The position numbers and the translations under genes were made by a program. A DNA stretch of 64,000 nucleotides from JBBATK01 sp044224515 (lineage in GTDB: Bacteria > Bacteroidota > Ignavibacteria > Kapaibacteriales > NICIL-2). The notes beneath the pieces are model-generated. The model was not told the origin of the DNA. It made no database searches and saw only the letters and a list, made by a program, of their open reading frames with translations. Positions 25,959 to 35,189 of the stretch are shown here, in pieces; the first letter of the stretch is position 1, and every line of letters begins with the position of its first letter. The stretch covers positions 1-64,000 of the forward strand of contig JBGAKH010000002.1 of assembly GCA_044224515.1 (NCBI GenBank), in the 5' to 3' direction.

Positions 25959-26399
25959 ATGATTACGATACACTGCAGCATTGTCATCAAACGACCTCCG
26001 GAAGACGTGTGGGACTACACACAGAACTACAACAATCGTAGCAACTGGGATACTGCAGTGATCGAGTGCAAGGATTGTGGCACCGACGGACAACGCAAGA
26101 TCAGAGTCGTGATGAAAGGCGGGAGCGCCATGACCTTTGTCTACAAGCTCGACGACAAGCCACGGAAGACCAGTTTGTTTGCTGAGGATATTGACTCTCC
26201 TATGATTACCCGAGCCGGAGGGAGTTGGAGTTACGAGGAATGCGAAGGCGGCACTCGGTGGACACAAAACAACAGCCTTGAGTTTGGTCCTAGTTTCTTC
26301 TTCAAGCTCTTCGCACCACTTTTAAGATCTATTCTCCGGCGCCAAACACGCCGAGCGATGATGCGGGCTCGTGACATTCTCGAAACCGGAGCCCGGTAG
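25959..26399 (+). CDS. SRPBCC (START-like) family protein
   Basis: 146 residues from the ATG at 25959; the longer frame adds a Cys-rich peptide without support. It begins ITIHCSIVIKRPPEDVWDY, the standard first strand and helix of the SRPBCC fold ('i.i.appe.VWdy..d..n...W'), followed by NWDTAVIECK and a long C-terminal helix (RQTRRAMMRARDILE) that closes the ligand pocket. It should be a small soluble ligand-binding or cyclase/dehydrase-like protein; the ligand is unknown. It converges on the YjbR gene. Confidence 0.75.
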   Translation: MITIHCSIVIKRPPEDVWDYTQNYNNRSNWDTAVIECKDCGTDGQRKIRVVMKGGSAMTFVYKLDDKPRKTSLFAEDIDSPMITRAGGSWSYEECEGGTRWTQNNSLEFGPSFFFKLFAPLLRSILRRQTRRAMMRARDILETGAR

Positions 26400-26439
26400 T
26401 CCCGAGCTTCCTCCGGACTATACTTGGCTTCTTCGCTCA

Positions 26440-26784
26440 TCACTGTGAGTCTTTAATCTGCGCTGCCAGTTTCTTTGGTGCGACAGCGCAATAAGCACAC
26501 AGCAATACTTCATAGAGGATGTCCTGTGGCACCCGCGAAAGACGAATGAATGTCCAGCCTTGCTTAGCCCATGCATTCGGAACGGGATAGATCATCGTCT
26601 CGTCAAGGACGCAAAAGCGTTCTTGATCGTCGAACGCCAGTTTGACGCACACCAGTTCTCCATCCGCGCTGAGCGTCGCAAAGATCTTTGTCTTTACGCG
26701 AAATGATCGTTTCTCGAAGTGCGGCTCCTCCGTTGCCTCAGGAAGAGATAGTGCGAGACGCGCGAAGTCCGGGGCGCTCATCAT
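26440..26784 (-). CDS. MmcQ/YjbR family protein
   Basis: 114 residues if started at the Met of MMSAPDFARLALSLPEATE; the open frame extends 11 codons further. SAPDFARLALSLPEATEEPH is the family's opening motif, and KIFATLSADGELVCVKLAF and YPVPNAWAKQGWTFIRL (residues ~65-81) are its central strands and the conserved 'W' segment. YjbR proteins have a double-winged or CyaY-like fold and are presumed DNA binding, on weak evidence. Single-gene unit. Confidence 0.8.
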   Translation of the reverse strand: MMSAPDFARLALSLPEATEEPHFEKRSFRVKTKIFATLSADGELVCVKLAFDDQERFCVLDETMIYPVPNAWAKQGWTFIRLSRVPQDILYEVLLCAYCAVAPKKLAAQIKDSQ

Positions 26785-27218
26785 AATCGTAACGATCCTG
26801 TAGTACAACAACTGCATCGAAAGTTCAAGCCATCAACGACTAATATAGAACACTCGCAATTCCTGCGAGCGAAGTCTTCTATTCGTTGTATTCTGAAGAC
26901 CAATCATTTCAAAACTGATCATGTGTTGCATGTCAGTATACTGTCGGTCCACAGAGCAGCCTCTTGCTCCTGAACGCGAGTCCACAAGCCACTAAGCGAC
27001 AGACTGGTCGCTTTATCACTTGCTAGTTTTTTGAACAAAACTTTGTGCTTGTGTGTATATTGGACCTTCTTGTCGTATTGAACTGAAACGTTGTCGCCAC
27101 GGACACGATTGTACAAACTCGGTGAAGCTAAATCCTCGTTAGCTGAAGCGTCCGATACGTACAATTAGAACTACTGCCTACGTATCAATTGAACACAATC
27201 TGTATCGGATACTTTACG
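26785..27218. other. Intergenic stretch, nothing recognised
   Basis: 434 bases between divergent genes. The 81-residue minus-strand frame at 26919-27164 is not convincing. It should include the promoter of the lipoprotein-hydrolase operon. Confidence 0.4.
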
Positions 27219-27893
27219 ATGCACAAACAGCAGCTGTCCGGTTCTTCTCGTTCGATAGCATGGGTCACCGTGGTATGTTCACTGGTTGCCCTGCTACTCT
27301 TTGAATCATGTGGGACGTCGCAACCTGTGAGAGTGCTGCAGCCGGGTCAGCGCCAGCTTAGTGTCTCACTCGGTGGACCCATTGTTCCAAGCTCCAGTCC
27401 GGTCGGCTTTATTCCCTATCTCGATCTTGGTTACGTGGTTGGAGTGTCAAGCGACTACACGCTCCAAGCCAATGTTCATGCCCTTCCTGCCGTCTTCGGT
27501 ACACTTGGCGCGGACCTGGGTATAGCGACTCGCCTTTGTCACGAGCAATCATGGCAACCGGAACTTAGCCTCAAAGCGCAAGGAATTTTCTTCACAGATT
27601 TCCGCGCAGCTCGCATCTATCCTCTGCTCAGTCTTCTTGGAAGTTATGAAGTGTCGTCTCGCAGTCTTGCCTATGGTGGCCTGGAGACGCTCTACCAGTT
27701 TCATGATTCACGCCTGTTCTGCACTCCGCTCTTAGGCTACAGCTTCCCACTCTCAGCGAAGACGACAATGCAGACAGAATTCAAGTGGATGGCAGCAAAT
27801 GTCTCGAGCGCAAGTGGGGTGTTCGAAGGTGAAGGATCGATCGGATCGCACGGTGGTATTGGTTTCTTCTTGGGACTGAACTATGAGCTTTAA
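27219..27893 (+). CDS. Lipid-anchored outer-membrane barrel-like protein
   Basis: 224 residues from the ATG at 27219 (MHKQQLSGSS). A hydrophobic signal (AWVTVVCSLVALLLF) ends in the lipobox ESC. The mature part is a series of short amphipathic strands (VSLGGPIVPSS, PYLDLGYVVGVS, GIGFFLGLNYEL) with an aromatic last residue pair, as in small barrels. Its last 11 bases overlap the start of the alpha/beta-hydrolase gene, indicating a co-translated pair. The combination of a lipobox with barrel-like strands is unusual; lipidation may be spurious. The related-length barrels at 1050 and 13577 are not obvious paralogues. Confidence 0.6.
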   Translation: MHKQQLSGSSRSIAWVTVVCSLVALLLFESCGTSQPVRVLQPGQRQLSVSLGGPIVPSSSPVGFIPYLDLGYVVGVSSDYTLQANVHALPAVFGTLGADLGIATRLCHEQSWQPELSLKAQGIFFTDFRAARIYPLLSLLGSYEVSSRSLAYGGLETLYQFHDSRLFCTPLLGYSFPLSAKTTMQTEFKWMAANVSSASGVFEGEGSIGSHGGIGFFLGLNYEL

Positions 27894-28728
27894 GATCACT
27901 CTTCGCGCCTTCGTTCTGCTCTCGACCCTTGTCCTCAGCATGCTCCTCAATGCCTGCATGAAGATGGACAGCTTCCTCTTCAATACAAAGGAGCTGCAGA
28001 ATTACACCTTGAGCCATGCCATCATTCCGGACAGTGCAGTTGAAGAGCTTAATTGTGTATCGGAGGGCAATACCCTGTACGGCTTCTATGTGCGCTCACA
28101 GGGCAAACACAGCGATATCACGGTGCTGTATTGTCACGGCAACAAAGAGAGTATCGATCCCTACTGGGAACGAGTTGAACTTCTCTATGAAGCCGGCTTC
28201 AATGTGTACATCTTTGACTACCGCGGTTTTGGAAAGAGTCAGGGCAGCTCATCGGAAGCCTCGCTGGCTTTGGATGCCCGCGCGGCTTTAGCCGCGCTTA
28301 AAGCAAGAAACTCTGTGGCGGATTCGAATCTCGTCCTTTATGGATTCTCCCTTGGAGGTGTTCCTGCCATCGACTTAGCTGCGAATGTCTTCAACCCTCG
28401 TGTGCTTATCACCGAATCGATTTTCGCCTCCGGCGAAGCGCTCGTACAAAGCGGAACATTACTCGATATCCCGGGAAGCTTTCTCCTGAAGGGTGAGTAC
28501 CCGAATGCTACGCGCATAGAATCAGTACATGCTCCCTTACTCATGTTGCATGGCGTCGATGATACATTTATCAACATCGACAAGAATGGTCGCGAGATAT
28601 TCAAACACGCACATGAGCCCAAGCAGTTTGTAGCAGTTAGCGGTGCGAACCACACCGACCTACCCACGAAGTATGGTCGAACTGAGTACATCGATAGAAT
28701 TGAACGTTTTATCATCACAAGAAACTAA
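27883..28728 (+). CDS. Lipid-anchored alpha/beta hydrolase
   Basis: 281 residues. The signal ends in LLNAC (Cys25), a good lipobox. The hydrolase core shows CHGNKES (84-90, oxyanion region), FDYRGFGKS (111-119), the nucleophile elbow GFSLGG with Ser156, an acid at Asp226/Asp227 in HGVDDTF, and the catalytic His257 in GANHTD. All three catalytic residues are therefore present. It resembles the BEM46/YfhR-like serine hydrolases, of unknown ester or peptide substrate, and would act on the periplasmic or outer face. Its ATG lies within the end of the preceding gene. Confidence 0.85.
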   Translation: MSFKITLRAFVLLSTLVLSMLLNACMKMDSFLFNTKELQNYTLSHAIIPDSAVEELNCVSEGNTLYGFYVRSQGKHSDITVLYCHGNKESIDPYWERVELLYEAGFNVYIFDYRGFGKSQGSSSEASLALDARAALAALKARNSVADSNLVLYGFSLGGVPAIDLAANVFNPRVLITESIFASGEALVQSGTLLDIPGSFLLKGEYPNATRIESVHAPLLMLHGVDDTFINIDKNGREIFKHAHEPKQFVAVSGANHTDLPTKYGRTEYIDRIERFIITRN

Positions 28729-28777
28729 GGCTGACTACAAGGAGCAGCCAGTCTCATTACAGTCTCCTCGCCACACG

Positions 28778-30571
28778 ATGAAGATTTCGGTGTACATCCC
28801 GGTCATCACACTGTTTCTCTGTTGCTCTCTAGCAGCGGAGGCTCAGGGCAGCACGACATTTCAGACCTTGAGACTCATACATCCTGCAACACCTTCAAGT
28901 GGAATCAGTCTTAGTCCTCCCACCGGAATTAGCTCACACACACTGACCTTACCTGCGACTCAGGGAGCTGCGAGTTCCTACCTCATGAACGACGGTAGTG
29001 GTAACCTTAGTTGGCAAACACTCGGTGGTTCGACGTCGCTCTCCGGTCTGACGGCAGCCTCCGCCATCAACAGTATCAACAATGGAGACTATGCGCAGAC
29101 CTGGATGTGGAATTCACTCTCATCAAACTCAGCGCTTACTCTGAGCTCATCGAGCACCTTGGCTACTGCGAACACGCAGACACTCCTTAATCTCTCGCTT
29201 AGTGGTACGAACCTTAACGCCTCTCAGACCACCTATGCCTTTCAGCTATCTAATACGCATGGCGGTAGCGGCACCAATGTAGGTGCACAGTTCAGTGCGA
29301 GCGGTGGTAGCAGCAACTATGGACTACTCGTTAGCTCAGGAAGTGTGGGCATTGCTACAACGAGTCCCTCGACGCTGTTTCACGTGTATGGCAACACAGA
29401 CGCTGTTCTGGCATCGGCTACAACCGGTCTCATTCTCTCCGGAATTCCAACGGCAGCCAACATTGTCATTGACGACAACGAGATCATGGCGCGCAACAAC
29501 GGCGCAAAGTCGACCCTGTACTTTCAAGCGGAAGGAGGCGACTTCAGTATTCACAATGCGCAGGCCGGTGGAACGCAGTTGATTGTAAAAGACAATGGCT
29601 ATGTGGGACTCGGAACGAGCACACCGACCAGTATGCTACAGAGTTCGTTGCTCGATGCAGGAACGAGTGCAGTAGTGACAAATGAGTCTATAGGACACAA
29701 CTCAAGCGCAACACCGGCAGCAGGTTTTGGAGTAGCCACAAAGTATCTCTTGCACTCTTCGACAACAACCGATCAGGATGCGGCGCAGATCGCTGCATTG
29801 TGGACGACTGCCACGCATGCCTCACGTACAAGTGCCCTGAGCTTTTCAACCGTGAGCAATGCGGCTGCTCTTTCTGAAACCATGCGTATCACAAATGCGC
29901 AAGTGGGTATCAACACAACGTCACCAACGTCCGGAAGTGGTCTCGATGTAAAGGGGCACGTGGCTTTGAGCAATGCAGGCAGCGCAAGCGAATTGCGTTT
30001 GTATGAGCCCTCAGGTAGCGGCTCCAACTACTCGGCTTTTAAAGCAGGCGCGCAGTCTGCCGATATCAGCTACACGCTTCCAACAAGTGCACCGACTACA
30101 AATCAATTTTTGGAAACTGATGCGAGTGGCACACTCTCATGGAAGTACTCGCCAATGTTTGTACGCAAGACCGCCGACGAATCACTCACATCAAACACGA
30201 CGCTGCAAGATGACGATGCACTTCAATTCACGGTAGGTGCGAATGAAGTGTGGGAGCTCAAGATGGATCTCGATGTTTACGGTGCTAGCGGTGCAATCAA
30301 AGTGGCACTTGTCATTCCCAGCGGCACGCTCCATGTTTACACCTTTCAAGAAGCCGGTGGAACGGAGCAGGGTGAATGGCTCACAAGCTCAGGCTCTGCC
30401 AATACGACCGCCATCACAGTTGTGGACGGAAAGACATTGGCTAGCTTTAGAGGCATCATTGCAACCGCAGGAACCGGGGGCACCGTTAAACTGCAGTGGG
30501 CTCAGAACACAGCATCATCCACCACCACAGTCAAGGCAAACTCTTACCTTGTAGCCAAACGGTGGCAGTAG
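28778..30571 (+). CDS. Secreted surface protein with phage tail-fibre-like repeats
   Basis: 597 residues from the ATG at 28778; the longer frame overlaps the hydrolase gene. Signal peptide MKISVYIPVITLFLCCSLAA. The body has low-complexity Ser/Thr/Gly/Asn repeats: 'LSPPTGISSHTLTLPATQGA', 'VGIATTSPSTLFHV', 'GLGTSTPTSMLQ' and 'VGINTTSPTSGSGLDVKG' are the tail-fibre style 'vGIGTtsP...LdV.G' blocks. A C-terminal domain of ~130 residues (DESLTSNTTLQDDDALQF ... AKRWQ) looks like a beta-sandwich knob found at the ends of phage and surface fibres. It has no T9SS tail. An adhesive surface fibre is likely; a role in phage biology is not required. Confidence 0.7.
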   Translation: MKISVYIPVITLFLCCSLAAEAQGSTTFQTLRLIHPATPSSGISLSPPTGISSHTLTLPATQGAASSYLMNDGSGNLSWQTLGGSTSLSGLTAASAINSINNGDYAQTWMWNSLSSNSALTLSSSSTLATANTQTLLNLSLSGTNLNASQTTYAFQLSNTHGGSGTNVGAQFSASGGSSNYGLLVSSGSVGIATTSPSTLFHVYGNTDAVLASATTGLILSGIPTAANIVIDDNEIMARNNGAKSTLYFQAEGGDFSIHNAQAGGTQLIVKDNGYVGLGTSTPTSMLQSSLLDAGTSAVVTNESIGHNSSATPAAGFGVATKYLLHSSTTTDQDAAQIAALWTTATHASRTSALSFSTVSNAAALSETMRITNAQVGINTTSPTSGSGLDVKGHVALSNAGSASELRLYEPSGSGSNYSAFKAGAQSADISYTLPTSAPTTNQFLETDASGTLSWKYSPMFVRKTADESLTSNTTLQDDDALQFTVGANEVWELKMDLDVYGASGAIKVALVIPSGTLHVYTFQEAGGTEQGEWLTSSGSANTTAITVVDGKTLASFRGIIATAGTGGTVKLQWAQNTASSTTTVKANSYLVAKRWQ

Positions 30572-30640
30572 GTTTATGTTTGCTGTACGTCTCAGGTATG
30601 AGTTAGCCGACGTGCTTGGCAACTTCGTCGTAGTGACAAC

Positions 30641-31195
30641 TCACACAGATTCTCGCTGAACGGAGTAACACAAGACGACAGCTCCATCCTGAAAGCGCTT
30701 TAGGTCGGTGAGTTGCAGGGTGCGCGGAGAAGGGAGTTCAGGAAACAGGCGCAAACCACCGCCTGCTATCATTCGGTGAATGCATATCCGGTACTCGTCA
30801 AAGAGGTCGAGCTCCGTGAGTTGAGCGATGAGTCCGGGACTACCCACATAGGCATTCCCGCCCGGTGTCGAACGCAAACGCTGAACCTCGGCTTCCAGAC
30901 TTTCTTGCGCGATACGCGCGCTCTGCCATGTAGTGGACTTCATGCTTCGAGAGAAAACAAGCTTTGGACAGCGATCCATAACCTTCGCAAACGCATCCAT
31001 ACTAGGCTCGCCGCTCGGTTCGTCAACAAGGCCTTGCCAGAAGGTCATCAACTCATAAGTCTTTCGACCATAGAGAATGACTTCAGCACTTGCCAATAAT
31101 TCGGCATAATGGTCGTGCAGTTCGGCATCCGGAAACCCGCTTGTGTGATCACAATAAGCGTCGAGGGTCATGTTCATAGCAGCTACAATGCGCAT
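30641..31195 (-). CDS. RibD C-terminal / DHFR-like reductase family protein
   Basis: 184 residues. It starts RIVAAMNMTLDAYCDHTSG, with VILYGRKTYELMTFW (residues ~39-53) as the 'GR.TYe.m' motif and YVGSPGLIAQLTELDLFDEY (~115-134) as the nucleotide-binding glycine turn. It has the fold of the reductase at 23082-23651 but is a separate subgroup. It should bind NADPH; the substrate is unknown. It converges on the surface-fibre gene. Confidence 0.85.
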   Translation of the reverse strand: MRIVAAMNMTLDAYCDHTSGFPDAELHDHYAELLASAEVILYGRKTYELMTFWQGLVDEPSGEPSMDAFAKVMDRCPKLVFSRSMKSTTWQSARIAQESLEAEVQRLRSTPGGNAYVGSPGLIAQLTELDLFDEYRICIHRMIAGGGLRLFPELPSPRTLQLTDLKRFQDGAVVLCYSVQRESV

Positions 31196-31369
31196 ATCAA
31201 AGAGTAAAGGTGATACGAACTACACGAGTCAAGAAGACAAGGCGACAAAAATAGGAGTCTGCTCCATGAGTGGAGCATGCATCGTCATGAAAATCCACAT
31301 CATGCTATGAAGGCATTACGTGTGCATTCTCATTGAAACTCGTAACTTAAGACTAGAGTTCCTTCCACT

Positions 31370-32956
31370 ATGTGCCCGTGCTCTATGAACATCGACTTTA
31401 CAAAAGGTTCGAAGACATTCCATGTAACGTCTCTGCACCCTGCATTGGGATCCTCAGAAGAAAGCGAGACTTTTCGCGATCTTCAAAAGCAGCTGGCACC
31501 GCAGTTTGCACGCATCTTCCCCGACAACTTGGAACCGCGTACGGTTGTCATTCTTCCCTCCTTGAGTTTGGATGTGGAGATCCTCGCGAGTATTCGTGGA
31601 GCCCTGCACTATGAAGAGCGCTTGCTTTGTTTGTTGATGATGCTACGCATGCCTCGTACGAAGGTGATCTACGTTACTAGTCAGCCAATTTCCGAAGAGA
31701 TCATCGACTATTACTTGCACCTCTTGCAAGGTGTTACCGGAGAGCATGCACGCAAACGTCTGGTTATGCTTGCCTGCTATGACTCGAGCACTAAGCCTCT
31801 CACGCAAAAAATTCTGGACCGTCCTCGTTTGATCCAACGCATCAAAGATGAAATTCACGATCCTGCATCAACACACTTAACCTGCTACAACATTACCGAC
31901 CTCGAGAAGTCGCTTGCGGTACAACTCAACATTCCTCTTTTCGGAACAGACCCGGAGATGTTCTACGAGGGATCGAAGTCCGGAGCGCGCAAAACCTTCC
32001 GAGCATGCGGCCTACACTTGCCGGATGGCTTTGAGGATTTGCATACGAAAGAGGAGATCGCGAACTCCTTAGCAGATTTGAAGCGTCGCTATCCGCACAT
32101 GCCCAAAGCAGTGGTAAAAATGAACGACGGGTTTAGCGGCGACGGGAACGCCATGTACCGCTATCCGGAACTGAACGCGAGCGAGAAACTCGAAGATCAG
32201 CTATTGGCAAGCTTGGATCAACAACTTAAACCTGTTGCGCACAGTGTGAGTTTGGACCTGTTCTATAAGAAGTTCGACGAGATGGGTGGCATCGTCGAAG
32301 AATTTCTTGACGGCGAGGTGAAGATGTCGCCCTCCGTACAATGCGTCATTTCTCCCTCGGGCAGCGTAGATGTCGCAAGTACACACGATCAGTTACTTGG
32401 TGGCGAGGATGGACAGGTGTTCCTTGGCGCTATCTTTCCTGCCGATACAGCCTACGGACCCGCACTCGCGGAAGACGGACGCAAAGTGGCTGCAGCACTG
32501 GCAGCCAAAGGGGCTATGGGTCGCTTTGCCATCGACTTTATGTCGATCAAACAGAGCGATGGAAGCTGGCGCAACTTTGCAATCGAAATCAATCTGCGCA
32601 AAGGTGGCACCACACACCCCTTCCTCATGTTACAGTTTCTCACCGATGGACGCTATGATGCGGATAGTGGCCGCTACATTACGGCCAGCGGCAATGAGCG
32701 CTACTACTTTGCGTCTGACAATGTAGCGAGTCCTCACTACATCGGTCTCACACCGCCGGACCTTATGGACATCGCCATGTTTCATGGTCTGATGTACGAC
32801 GGTGCCGCGCAGGAAGGAGTGATGTTCCATATTATAGGCGCGCTCTCTGAATTCGGCAAACTCGGCTTGGTGTGCATCGGAAGTAGTCCTGAGCGAGCAA
32901 AAGCTCTCTACGACAAAGCCCTGGCTGTCCTTGATTATGAGTGCGGAGTCGAATAG
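31370..32956 (+). CDS. PGM1-type ATP-grasp ligase
   Basis: 528 residues, cytoplasmic. Landmarks are the N-terminal 'VVILPSLSLDVEIL', the central FGTDPEMFYEGSKSGARKTF (residues ~193-212) and PKAVVKMNDGFSGDGNA (~245-261), the ATP-binding lysine and glycine-rich loop of ATP-grasp enzymes, and FAIEINLRKGGTTHPF (~405-420) as the metal-binding Glu-x-Asn segment. The order and the C-terminal ~90 residues match the PGM1-like (pheganomycin ligase-related) group, which join a carboxylate to an amine using ATP. No biosynthetic gene cluster or precursor peptide lies next to it, so the substrate is unknown. The start could be Met6 (MNIDFTKGS). Confidence 0.75.
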   Translation: MCPCSMNIDFTKGSKTFHVTSLHPALGSSEESETFRDLQKQLAPQFARIFPDNLEPRTVVILPSLSLDVEILASIRGALHYEERLLCLLMMLRMPRTKVIYVTSQPISEEIIDYYLHLLQGVTGEHARKRLVMLACYDSSTKPLTQKILDRPRLIQRIKDEIHDPASTHLTCYNITDLEKSLAVQLNIPLFGTDPEMFYEGSKSGARKTFRACGLHLPDGFEDLHTKEEIANSLADLKRRYPHMPKAVVKMNDGFSGDGNAMYRYPELNASEKLEDQLLASLDQQLKPVAHSVSLDLFYKKFDEMGGIVEEFLDGEVKMSPSVQCVISPSGSVDVASTHDQLLGGEDGQVFLGAIFPADTAYGPALAEDGRKVAAALAAKGAMGRFAIDFMSIKQSDGSWRNFAIEINLRKGGTTHPFLMLQFLTDGRYDADSGRYITASGNERYYFASDNVASPHYIGLTPPDLMDIAMFHGLMYDGAAQEGVMFHIIGALSEFGKLGLVCIGSSPERAKALYDKALAVLDYECGVE

Positions 32957-32991
32957 TATCTCATCGATTTCAGTAATACAAGCGCCACTGT

Positions 32992-33336
32992 TCAGTCTTT
33001 TCGCTGCGGTGGCGCTTGCTGTAAGCACCAACGATTTGCATCGAGATCGCTAAACCATGCAAAGCTTCCCCACGGTGTGTGATCGATCTCTCCGACTTCA
33101 ATACCCTTGGCTCTCAACTCCTCCACCTTTGCCTGAATGTCATCTACCGAACAGATCATCCCTTGAAAACTGTTCAAGGAGATGGTTGTTGGGCTTCCCG
33201 GCAAAGACATCTGAATCCACTCGTTTCCGTGCGCATCGGGTGCCTCACGTATAACTTCGAAACCGAGCTGTTTGTAGAATTCCTTTGCGCGTTGCCGGTC
33301 GGCGACGGGCAGCATAATAATATCGATACTGTTCAT
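32992..33336 (-). CDS. VOC (glyoxalase/bleomycin-resistance) family protein
   Basis: 114 residues from the Met of MNSIDIIMLPVADRQRAKEF; eleven extra codons upstream are unsupported. 'VADRQRAKEFYKQLGFEVIR' is the typical first beta-alpha unit, and GSFAWFSDLDANRWCLQQ (near the end) is the second half's 'f.DPdGN.w.l' metal-site motif. The small metal-binding dioxygenase/lyase fold is secure but the reaction is unknown. It converges on the ATP-grasp gene, with only 35 bp between them. Confidence 0.85.
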   Translation of the reverse strand: MNSIDIIMLPVADRQRAKEFYKQLGFEVIREAPDAHGNEWIQMSLPGSPTTISLNSFQGMICSVDDIQAKVEELRAKGIEVGEIDHTPWGSFAWFSDLDANRWCLQQAPPQRKD

Positions 33337-33518
33337 GGCCTCTCCTTTGTTACGTCCGGTGATAGTCACGCAAATCTATAGTGCGATGCAAGAGCACATC
33401 GAGTGCGATTGCGACATTTGACGATATTTATTCTACCTGAGAACAGAACCTACAGAGTTGTACATCGCCGTCGTAGTCTTTGCATCTCGCATTAGCAACC
33501 GGATACGCCGCACCGACC

Positions 33519-34112
33519 TCATGATCCGTAGCGATAGTGACCTATGATATCGAAGGCAAACAAGCAATCTTCAAGAACCTGTCCCGAGCCAATGTTATGG
33601 ATGATTTGAAAGCGCTGTCCGTCGCTGGAAGGAACAGCCGACACGATTCCAATATGCGTGAGCGTTCCAAACAGCTTCCAACATACCAGGTCGCCCGGCT
33701 TGTAGTCTGAAGCCTGCGAGGTAATGGGCAGTGACCCTCCGTAGCGCGAGAAAAAGACCATGAGATTGGGTACGCGCCGATGATCGATATTTCGATCCGG
33801 CTTGCTGAGTTTGTACTTCTTTGGGTACAGAGCAAAGTGCGCTTTCATGTCTTCATGTACCAACTTCTGTAAATCGATTCCAAACTTTCGATAAGCACGA
33901 ATGACGACGTCTGTGCACACGCCCTTATCCGGCGCGACATCGCCCAGGGGATAGGCAAGCACCTTGTAGCTAGCATCATAGACGACATGCTGCTTTGTCA
34001 AACTCAATGCAGAATCAGCGAAGTGTCGCGCAAAGCTATCTTGAGCATAGCACAGTTGTACCGGCACCCAGAGCAGAAAGAACAACACTGTAAACATGCG
34101 TCGTAGATGCAT
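33519..34112 (-). CDS. DUF1287 secreted protein, NlpC/P60-like
   Basis: 197 residues from the Met of MHLRRMFTVLFFLLWVPVQ, which gives a normal signal peptide cut after CYAQ. YPLGDVAPDKGVCTDVVIRA (residues ~54-73) is the DUF1287 signature with the presumed catalytic Cys; LTHIGIV and IHNIGSGQVLED hold the paired His and further conserved residues. The family is a branch of the NlpC/P60-like papain fold, so a periplasmic amidase or peptidase acting on the cell wall is a fair guess. The 16-codon extension upstream is not protein-like. Confidence 0.85.
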   Translation of the reverse strand: MHLRRMFTVLFFLLWVPVQLCYAQDSFARHFADSALSLTKQHVVYDASYKVLAYPLGDVAPDKGVCTDVVIRAYRKFGIDLQKLVHEDMKAHFALYPKKYKLSKPDRNIDHRRVPNLMVFFSRYGGSLPITSQASDYKPGDLVCWKLFGTLTHIGIVSAVPSSDGQRFQIIHNIGSGQVLEDCLFAFDIIGHYRYGS

Positions 34113-34375
34113 TGGAACGAGCGAAGCTGTGTATGTGGTACAAGAACCCCTGCCAAGCAAAACTAAAAGAGTAACTACGTTCTGATCAGGATTTGATGCA
34201 TCTGCTTATGAAAATGTCGGATACAGCCGCCGAAACCCTCGGTCGCCAAATACCTACCTATCCTGAACTCAACACGATTAACTCAACCTTGAACTCAAGT
34301 TAAAGGATGTTTTATGCACCATGGCATGGTTGCACCAAACACACTCAATACAAGCCCCAGTGATCACAGCTCGGA

Positions 34376-35185
34376 CTACGTGATACTCGGTCCCAAGAGC
34401 ATGGTCTGATAACCACGGACGATCGGCTCCCAATGCACGAGTGGCGTCATGGTATCCATGTGCATGTGTGTGGCGAGCCCCGGCATTGGAGACATACAGA
34501 GCGCTTTGGAGCCAAAGAAGTAGCGACCGTAGAGCTTCTTACTGAGCAAGCGGTCATTGGCATTATGGCTTGAGCGCTCGAGCAATGCATAACGCTTCTT
34601 GAGTGTCGAGACCCTCATGAGAATGGTGAACGTTGTGTCGGTGATTTGTCGCCAGTGCATATACTCATCATGGCAGATCAGGGAAAAACGACGATACTTT
34701 GCTTTGTAACGATCGGGATAATCAGCCGGATGCAGAATTAAATCCTTGGACTTCAGGTCCAGAAACGATGCCCAATTATAGAGACGTCGCTCGCGACCAA
34801 GTACTTCGCCATGGTGTTCAATGAAATATGCTATACGCTGCATTGCATTGGGTACATGGACGTAATCATCTTCGCAGAAGTAGACCCAATCATTATCCGG
34901 AAGCATGCGCGCCCGGCGGAGAGTCTCACGAATCGATTCGTCGTTTCCATATTCCCCGTTGCTCAATTGAAGGTTAAAGCGCGAGAAAAACGACATCATG
35001 GAAGGCGAGAGTTTATCACCAACAACCGACAGTGTATGCGGCACGGACTGCAGAGAGTCGTACAAAGACATAAAACTAATCTTGATCAATGTCGCCTTGT
35101 CGAGATCAAATGGTCGAGGGTTTTTGTTTACGGCGTTTACAACATCGCAGGCGCGATACAGAACATGGATGGTAGGAGTTGACAT
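34376..35185 (-). CDS. GT-A-like glycosyltransferase family protein
   Basis: 269 residues. No signal peptide. NDWVYFCEDDYVHVPNAM (residues ~98-115) contains an Asp-Asp in the place of the GT-A DXD motif ('vyf.EDDy'), and the N-terminal half (VVGDKLSP...) has the Rossmann-like pattern of short strands. The rest is rich in aromatic and basic residues. I do not recognise a numbered CAZy family. The start is five bases after the end of the upstream GT-B gene, so the two transferases are an operon and probably act on the same surface glycan. The catalytic claim is inference. Confidence 0.55.
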   Translation of the reverse strand: MSTPTIHVLYRACDVVNAVNKNPRPFDLDKATLIKISFMSLYDSLQSVPHTLSVVGDKLSPSMMSFFSRFNLQLSNGEYGNDESIRETLRRARMLPDNDWVYFCEDDYVHVPNAMQRIAYFIEHHGEVLGRERRLYNWASFLDLKSKDLILHPADYPDRYKAKYRRFSLICHDEYMHWRQITDTTFTILMRVSTLKKRYALLERSSHNANDRLLSKKLYGRYFFGSKALCMSPMPGLATHMHMDTMTPLVHWEPIVRGYQTMLLGPSIT

Positions 35186-35189
35186 AGTT

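Noticed and set aside
26919..27164. 81-residue minus-strand ORF
   Set aside because: No domain and no clear ribosome-binding site; lies in a promoter region between divergent genes.
28643..28777. Longer start for the surface-fibre gene
   Set aside because: The 45 extra codons overlap the end of the hydrolase gene and would bury the signal peptide.
32979..33018. Terminator between the ATP-grasp and VOC genes (CAAGCGCCAC / GTGGCGCTTG)
   Set aside because: The stem is perfect, but the loop is 20 bases, half of it is VOC coding sequence and no T-run follows the stem.
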